Shown here one piece after another: positions 13,439 to 16,923 of a stretch of 16,923 bases of DNA. Each line of letters opens with the position of its first letter. Position 1 is the first letter of the stretch. The stretch comes from Candidatus Moraniibacteriota bacterium (GTDB lineage: Bacteria; Patescibacteriota; Minisyncoccia; Moranbacterales; DUUL01): NCBI GenBank assembly GCA_018399935.1, contig JAGYNP010000047.1, positions 1-16,923 on the forward strand, read 5' to 3'. Below the pieces are notes generated by a model. That model did no database searches. It saw only the letters and a list, made by a program, of their open reading frames with translations, and was not told the origin of the DNA. A program made the position numbers and the translations under genes.

Positions 13439-13975
13439 TTACTTTTTATTTAAGCTAATACTCATTTCAAAATTAATATTCTTTTGAGAAGTTAAATTAG
13501 AAATCGGCATATTTACTTCGTAAAATAAATCCACTCTTTCCAAAAAATTTTTAAATTCAATTAAACTATTTCTATCCAAAGCCCAACCTTCAATTCTTAT
13601 AAAATCTTTATCCATTTCTATTTTAGAATAATAAACATTTTCTGGAATAAGATTATTAATCTCTCCTAAATAATCCAAAAAAGGTTCTTTATTATTAATC
13701 TTTTTAATTAACTTGTCTGTTTTAGTATATTGTTCATCAATATACTTTTTTGTTTTTTGAATTATAAAACTAACTTCATTTTCATTATTACGAGTCATTT
13801 CAATTTCGTTCATCTTCTTATAAATATTCAAAATAAACAAATTAGAACCTAAAAATAAAATAAATAAAATTATTGCGAAAATTGCAACAAAACCAATCTT
13901 AAAAAGAAATTTATTAAAATTATCTATAGCAAGATTTTTCTTTCTTTTTTGAGGCAATAAATTAATTGTTTTCAT
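13439..13975 (-). CDS. pilN: Type IV pilus assembly protein PilN
   Basis: 178 aa. It starts with MKTINLLPQKRKK, the conserved INLLP segment by which PilN docks into the cleft of PilM. A membrane helix follows (about 24-51, FLFKIGFVAIFAIILFILFLGSNLFIL), then a coiled coil (about 52-95) and a ferredoxin-like C-terminal domain with YLGEINNLIPENVYYSKIEMD and IRIEGWALDRNSLIEFKNFLE. It overlaps the end of pilM by 14 nt, indicating translational coupling. It links the cytoplasmic PilM ring to PilO at the membrane. Confidence 0.92.
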   Translation of the reverse strand: MKTINLLPQKRKKNLAIDNFNKFLFKIGFVAIFAIILFILFLGSNLFILNIYKKMNEIEMTRNNENEVSFIIQKTKKYIDEQYTKTDKLIKKINNKEPFLDYLGEINNLIPENVYYSKIEMDKDFIRIEGWALDRNSLIEFKNFLERVDLFYEVNMPISNLTSQKNINFEMSISLNKK

Positions 13976-15047
13976 TTTCCTGAAATTTTAAAACTAAACC
14001 AATAACTGAAACAAAACTTTGAGACTTATTTTTGGAAATAGGAGGAATTTTCTCAGCAAAATCAAAATTAACCCAGGGATTAGATTTAAAAACAGGTTGC
14101 TTTAATTTTACTGTTAAATAAGATTCCAATCCTTTTAGATTAGAACCCCCTCCACACAAAATTATCCTATCAATTTTATTTTCTTTCTCATTTAGAAAAG
14201 AATTATCCCCCAAAAATTCGACTGTTTTATTAATCTCTTCCATTAACATTTTTAAAACTGAATCAAAAATATTTTTATCATTAAAAGAATTACATTCCAA
14301 TCCTTTTTTTATTTTATATCTTTCAGCTTTTTCAAAGCTAAAACCTAATTCTCTAACTATTACCTCTGTTAACATTTTTCCTGAAATAGAACTAATAGAT
14401 GTAAAAACTGGTATTCCTTTCCTACAAATTACAAAATTACTAGAACTAGACCCTATGTTGATTAAAAGATCATACTTATTTTTTTCTTCTCTAGTTACTA
14501 AACTCCTAGCTATAGATAACGATTCTGGTTCTAAAACCACTACCTTATATTTTAAATCATCAAAAAATTCCAAATAATTATCTACAATCTCCTTATTAGT
14601 AGCCATTATTAAAATTTCCATTTTCTCTTTATTCTTAGAGACCAATTGCCAATCATAATAAATATTATCAACCGGAATCGGAATATTTGATTCAGTCTCC
14701 CATTTAATAATTTCTTCTAAAGAATCCTTAGATTCCGTCAAAGGAATTCCTACTACACTAGTAAAAATCTTTTCTTCTGGAATTGATACCATTATTTTAT
14801 CTCCAGATAATTCACCCTCAGCATTATCCAAAGTTTCTTTAAAAACTTCCTTAAATTCTTCTTTTTTGATTATTCTATTTTGTTCAATAATTCCCCTTGA
14901 TATTTTCTTTTCAGCCCAACCCAAAACATTACATTTTTTTTTATCAAAATTAATTTTTAGCATTCGTAAATAAGAACCACTAAAATCAACTCCAAAAGAG
15001 CATTTTTCTTTGTTATTAAATAAATTTATTATTGATTTTTTTTTCAT
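13962..15047 (-). CDS. pilM: Type IV pilus assembly ATPase-fold protein PilM
   Basis: 361-aa actin-like protein that forms a cytoplasmic ring under the pilus machine and binds PilN. The first phosphate-binding motif is FGVDFSGSYLRML (18-30). Further blocks are IKWETESNIPIPVDNIYYDWQ (114-134), ATNKEIVDNYLEFF (149-162), ESLSIARSLV (175-184), the second phosphate loop LLINIGSSSSNFVI (194-207) and CGGGSNLKGLESYL (298-311). There is no membrane segment. The ATG lies in an A-run and has no Shine-Dalgarno sequence. Upstream, a 243-nt spacer with degenerate tandem repeats separates it from the PilX-like gene, so it may have its own promoter, though I could not pick one out. Confidence 0.95.
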   Translation of the reverse strand: MKKKSIINLFNNKEKCSFGVDFSGSYLRMLKINFDKKKCNVLGWAEKKISRGIIEQNRIIKKEEFKEVFKETLDNAEGELSGDKIMVSIPEEKIFTSVVGIPLTESKDSLEEIIKWETESNIPIPVDNIYYDWQLVSKNKEKMEILIMATNKEIVDNYLEFFDDLKYKVVVLEPESLSIARSLVTREEKNKYDLLINIGSSSSNFVICRKGIPVFTSISSISGKMLTEVIVRELGFSFEKAERYKIKKGLECNSFNDKNIFDSVLKMLMEEINKTVEFLGDNSFLNEKENKIDRIILCGGGSNLKGLESYLTVKLKQPVFKSNPWVNFDFAEKIPPISKNKSQSFVSVIGLVLKFQENENN

Positions 15048-15066
15048 TTTTTAAATCCATTAGACT

Positions 15067-15284
15067 TATTTTAAACAAAATTTGAAACATTATCTAACTG
15101 GAAATTAACCCGTTATTTTTTTTCAAACAAAATTTTAAATAATATCTAACTAAGTTCTTTGATCTATTAAATTATTTAAAATAAAATTAAGAATACTATT
15201 TAACCAAATTTAATCCGTTAAATTATTCCTAACAAAAATCAAAATAATATTTAGTTAGATTCTTTGTTTTCTTATTTTTTCAAC
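15067..15284. repeat. Four degenerate ~52-bp tandem repeats upstream of pilM
   Basis: AACAAAATTT-type blocks recur at 15074, 15126, about 15180 and 15231, spaced 52, 54 and 51 bp. Each is followed by a shared core, ATTATCTAACT, AATATCTAACT, ACTATTTAACC and AATATTTAGTT, and then by a T-rich tail. The array fills nearly the whole spacer between the pilM start and the PilX-like stop. Units are diverged and AT-rich, so the period is clearer than the sequence. A binding-site array or an old duplication are both possible. Confidence 0.55.
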
Positions 15285-15290
15285 AAACTC

Positions 15291-16745
15291 TTACTTTATA
15301 TCTTCCCATAAATCCAATTCATAAACAGTTCCAGTTGGAAAATAGGGTGGCGGATAATAAATCAAATTATTATCAAAATACAAATTTCTTACATTATAAC
15401 CAGTTCCATCCGTATAAGCAAATCCATATCTATTATTAGTAGCAATCGAGCCTCTAACAGTTATTTCATTTCTATGAGCATAACTATAAAAACTCGAATA
15501 ATAATCTCTTCCTACTCTTCCTTTTTGTGCTAATAAAGCTCCCTCTATCTCTAGATTATCTTCTGAGTATAAACCAATAGTAACATTATTCTCAGCTATT
15601 AAACCTATAATATCATCTCCATTATAATTTGTATATAAAATATCATTATTAATATAAATATCATTTTCATTAAAACTTTCCAAATCAGCTGTTGCCAAAG
15701 TCAAACGAGCAGTATTAATTTGGCCATCAACCCAAAGATTTTTATCAACAAAAATTAATCCATTGTCAGGAAAATTTAAAATTTCTGGATCAGTTTCATT
15801 GATTATATTGTAATGACTTCCATGATAATCCAACACCCTACAAACTTCAACTTTATCATCAGTTCTAAGAGTTAAATGATAACCTAATACATTTAAATTT
15901 TGAACAGAACAAACTTCTTGCCACCAAGGAGGCCATCCGCCAACCCAAACATCATCACAAACTTCCGCTTCAATCGTGTCATCGTTTAAATAAATTCCAT
16001 CATTTTGAGCTTCAGATCTAATTAAATTTAGATCGCTAGTCACTCCATTAAAATCAATATAAGGTACTGGAAAGTCATTTCCAGCCAAAAAAACCTGATT
16101 TTCATCTGATTGAGAAGTCCAAACTCCTGACTTAACACTACTGGTATCTGGATCAAAATAACTTTCTTTTGAACTAGTTATCACATTATTAGCCACCCCA
16201 TCAAAACGAATCCCATCATTAGAATGAATTGGACCAAAAACATTAGTACCTTCTCCAAATCTCATAACATCATTAGCCAAAACCGAATACTCACTCCAGG
16301 AAGGTTTTCTAAAACGAACTTTAATTTTTTTTCTAATATTAGGATGTTTATAAGTCCAGCCTGAAACTTCAATTAAAATAATGGTCGAATTTCTTTCAGG
16401 AGGAGTAACAGTTATTTCAAATTCGCCTATAGATTCTCCGTTAAAATTTTTTACCACTTCATTATAAGGCAAAGCAACCCCAACTGGGTTCCCATTTTCC
16501 CAAAAATCTTGAATCTGAGATTGATTTTTTCCATCTAAATTATGAGCCAAGTACCAACGATAATAATAGACGCCACTCTCAGCAAAATGCAAAGCTTTTT
16601 GACGAGAAACTTCATCAGAACTTCTTCTCTGACTACTAGCTACAAAAATAGCCAAACTACTCAATAAAGTAACAGCAATAGATGCCATTACTAAAATATA
16701 GATAGTTATAGCACCTTTCTGATTTTTATTTGTTTTTATTTTCAC
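15291..16745 (-). CDS. PilX-like minor pilin / surface protein with prepilin-like N-terminus
   Basis: 484 aa. The start is GTG. A prepilin-like leader ends at K10-G11 and is followed by the hydrophobic helix AITIYILVMASIAVTLLSSLAIFVA (12-36), then QRRSSDEVSRQKALHFAESGVYY; AESG (55-58) is the hallmark of PilX- and GspK-type proteins. The +5 Glu of major pilins is Y16, as in GspK-like tip subunits that lack it. A beta-rich region follows with FGPIHSNDGIRFDG (170-183) and, near the C-terminus, ENNVTIGLYSEDNLEIEGAL and NEITVRGSIATNN, patterns of a repetitive beta-helix-like domain seen in PilX/DUF4900-type proteins (family name from memory). It is probably a secreted pilus tip, adhesin or initiator processed by PilD. 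It is the first gene of the pilus cluster and is followed by pilM after 243 nt. Confidence 0.8.
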   Translation of the reverse strand: MKIKTNKNQKGAITIYILVMASIAVTLLSSLAIFVASSQRRSSDEVSRQKALHFAESGVYYYRWYLAHNLDGKNQSQIQDFWENGNPVGVALPYNEVVKNFNGESIGEFEITVTPPERNSTIILIEVSGWTYKHPNIRKKIKVRFRKPSWSEYSVLANDVMRFGEGTNVFGPIHSNDGIRFDGVANNVITSSKESYFDPDTSSVKSGVWTSQSDENQVFLAGNDFPVPYIDFNGVTSDLNLIRSEAQNDGIYLNDDTIEAEVCDDVWVGGWPPWWQEVCSVQNLNVLGYHLTLRTDDKVEVCRVLDYHGSHYNIINETDPEILNFPDNGLIFVDKNLWVDGQINTARLTLATADLESFNENDIYINNDILYTNYNGDDIIGLIAENNVTIGLYSEDNLEIEGALLAQKGRVGRDYYSSFYSYAHRNEITVRGSIATNNRYGFAYTDGTGYNVRNLYFDNNLIYYPPPYFPTGTVYELDLWEDIK

Positions 16746-16774
16746 TTTTTTAGAGTATTATTCCTATTTAATTT

Positions 16775-16802
16775 ATAATAACATCTAAAAGAAAAATTTC
16801 AA
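16775..16802 (-). promoter_or_regulatory. Probable promoter of the PilX-like gene
   Basis: On the minus strand TTGAAA (16802-16797, 5 of 6 consensus) and TATTAT (16780-16775, 5 of 6) are separated by 16 bp, putting the start site near 16768 and a ~22-nt leader before the GTG. This matches the leader length at the GH130 promoter. Confidence 0.45.
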
Positions 16803-16829
16803 TCTCAAAAAATCTACTCTGCTATTATT

Positions 16830-16923
16830 TAACTCATCTAATGTTATTACTAAAAGCTTTTTTAAGGGTTTAATCAGTTGTTATTTGTGTAGCATAATGA
16901 CCTTTTATTGTTTAAGTAAAAAT
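16830..16923. mobile_element. Left half of palindromic element I, cut by the window end
   Basis: Aligns to 5311-5407: TAACTCATCTAAT is shared exactly at the outer end, and the last 46 bases differ from 5362-5407 at three positions. The window stops before the right arm. As at 5311-5472, the copy begins 85-100 nt upstream of a minus-strand start codon (secA there, the PilX-like gene here), in the same orientation. Confidence 0.75.

Noticed and set aside
15067..15284. CRISPR array
   Set aside because: Units are diverged, contiguous and about 52 bp with no conserved repeat/unique spacer pattern, and there are no cas genes.
1..16923. Circular plasmid or phage, suggested by matching repeat halves at both ends
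   Set aside because: The gene content is chromosomal housekeeping, joining the ends would delete about 39 bp of the element, and there are no replication or virion genes.

Overview
The window is very AT-rich, with long A and T runs. Its genes are compact and most start codons have no recognisable Shine-Dalgarno sequence. It carries a type IV pilus assembly block (pilM-pilN-pilO) without any outer-membrane pilus genes, a DsbA-like protein with an MSYCPYG motif, a YerC/TrpR-like regulator, a MazE/AbrB-type small protein, SecA and YchF. This mix points to a Candidate Phyla Radiation bacterium (Patescibacteria, most likely the Parcubacteria side). That placement is inference from gene content; no marker phylogeny was possible. 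UGA is not reassigned: SecA (889 aa) and other long genes have no internal TGA, so code 11 fits.

Layout. 1-5208, all on the minus strand: a secreted ComEC-like metallo-beta-lactamase protein, a YerC/TrpR-like regulator, a frameshifted AbrB-like mini-gene, an MTH1-like NUDIX hydrolase and full-length SecA. The spacers are full of short repeats and palindromes. 5209-5621 is a divergent intergenic region with a palindromic MITE-like element and a good promoter. 5622-9422, plus strand: two adjacent genes holding three recognisable GH130 glycoside phosphorylase domains, one of them with a lost active-site-region histidine. 9423-9910 is intergenic and holds a second, unrelated MITE-like element with a target-site duplication. 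9911-10972, plus: YchF GTPase. A bidirectional terminator separates it from a minus-strand DsbA-like membrane-anchored protein (11057-12112). tRNA-Arg(UCU) follows at 12194-12265. 12469-16745, minus: a pilus cluster read in the order PilX-like minor pilin, PilM, PilN, PilO, small membrane protein, ending at a probable terminator.

How it works together. PilM/N/O form the inner-membrane platform of a type IV pilus and the PilX-like protein is a candidate tip or minor pilin. The exported ComEC-like enzyme could belong to the same DNA-uptake lifestyle, but it is not physically linked to the pilus genes. The GH130 pair is the most distinctive metabolic feature: cytoplasmic, co-transcribed, and suited to phosphorolysis of beta-mannosides or related oligosaccharides, although no transporter or glycan gene lies beside it.

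Both ends of the window fall inside copies of the element seen intact at 5311-5472. The ends may therefore be assembly breaks at a dispersed repeat. The non-coding part of the window is at least as unusual as the genes: two MITE-like families, a ~52-bp degenerate tandem array, a heptamer repeat that begins exactly at two stop codons, GC-rich palindromes and a 116-nt G-free stretch.
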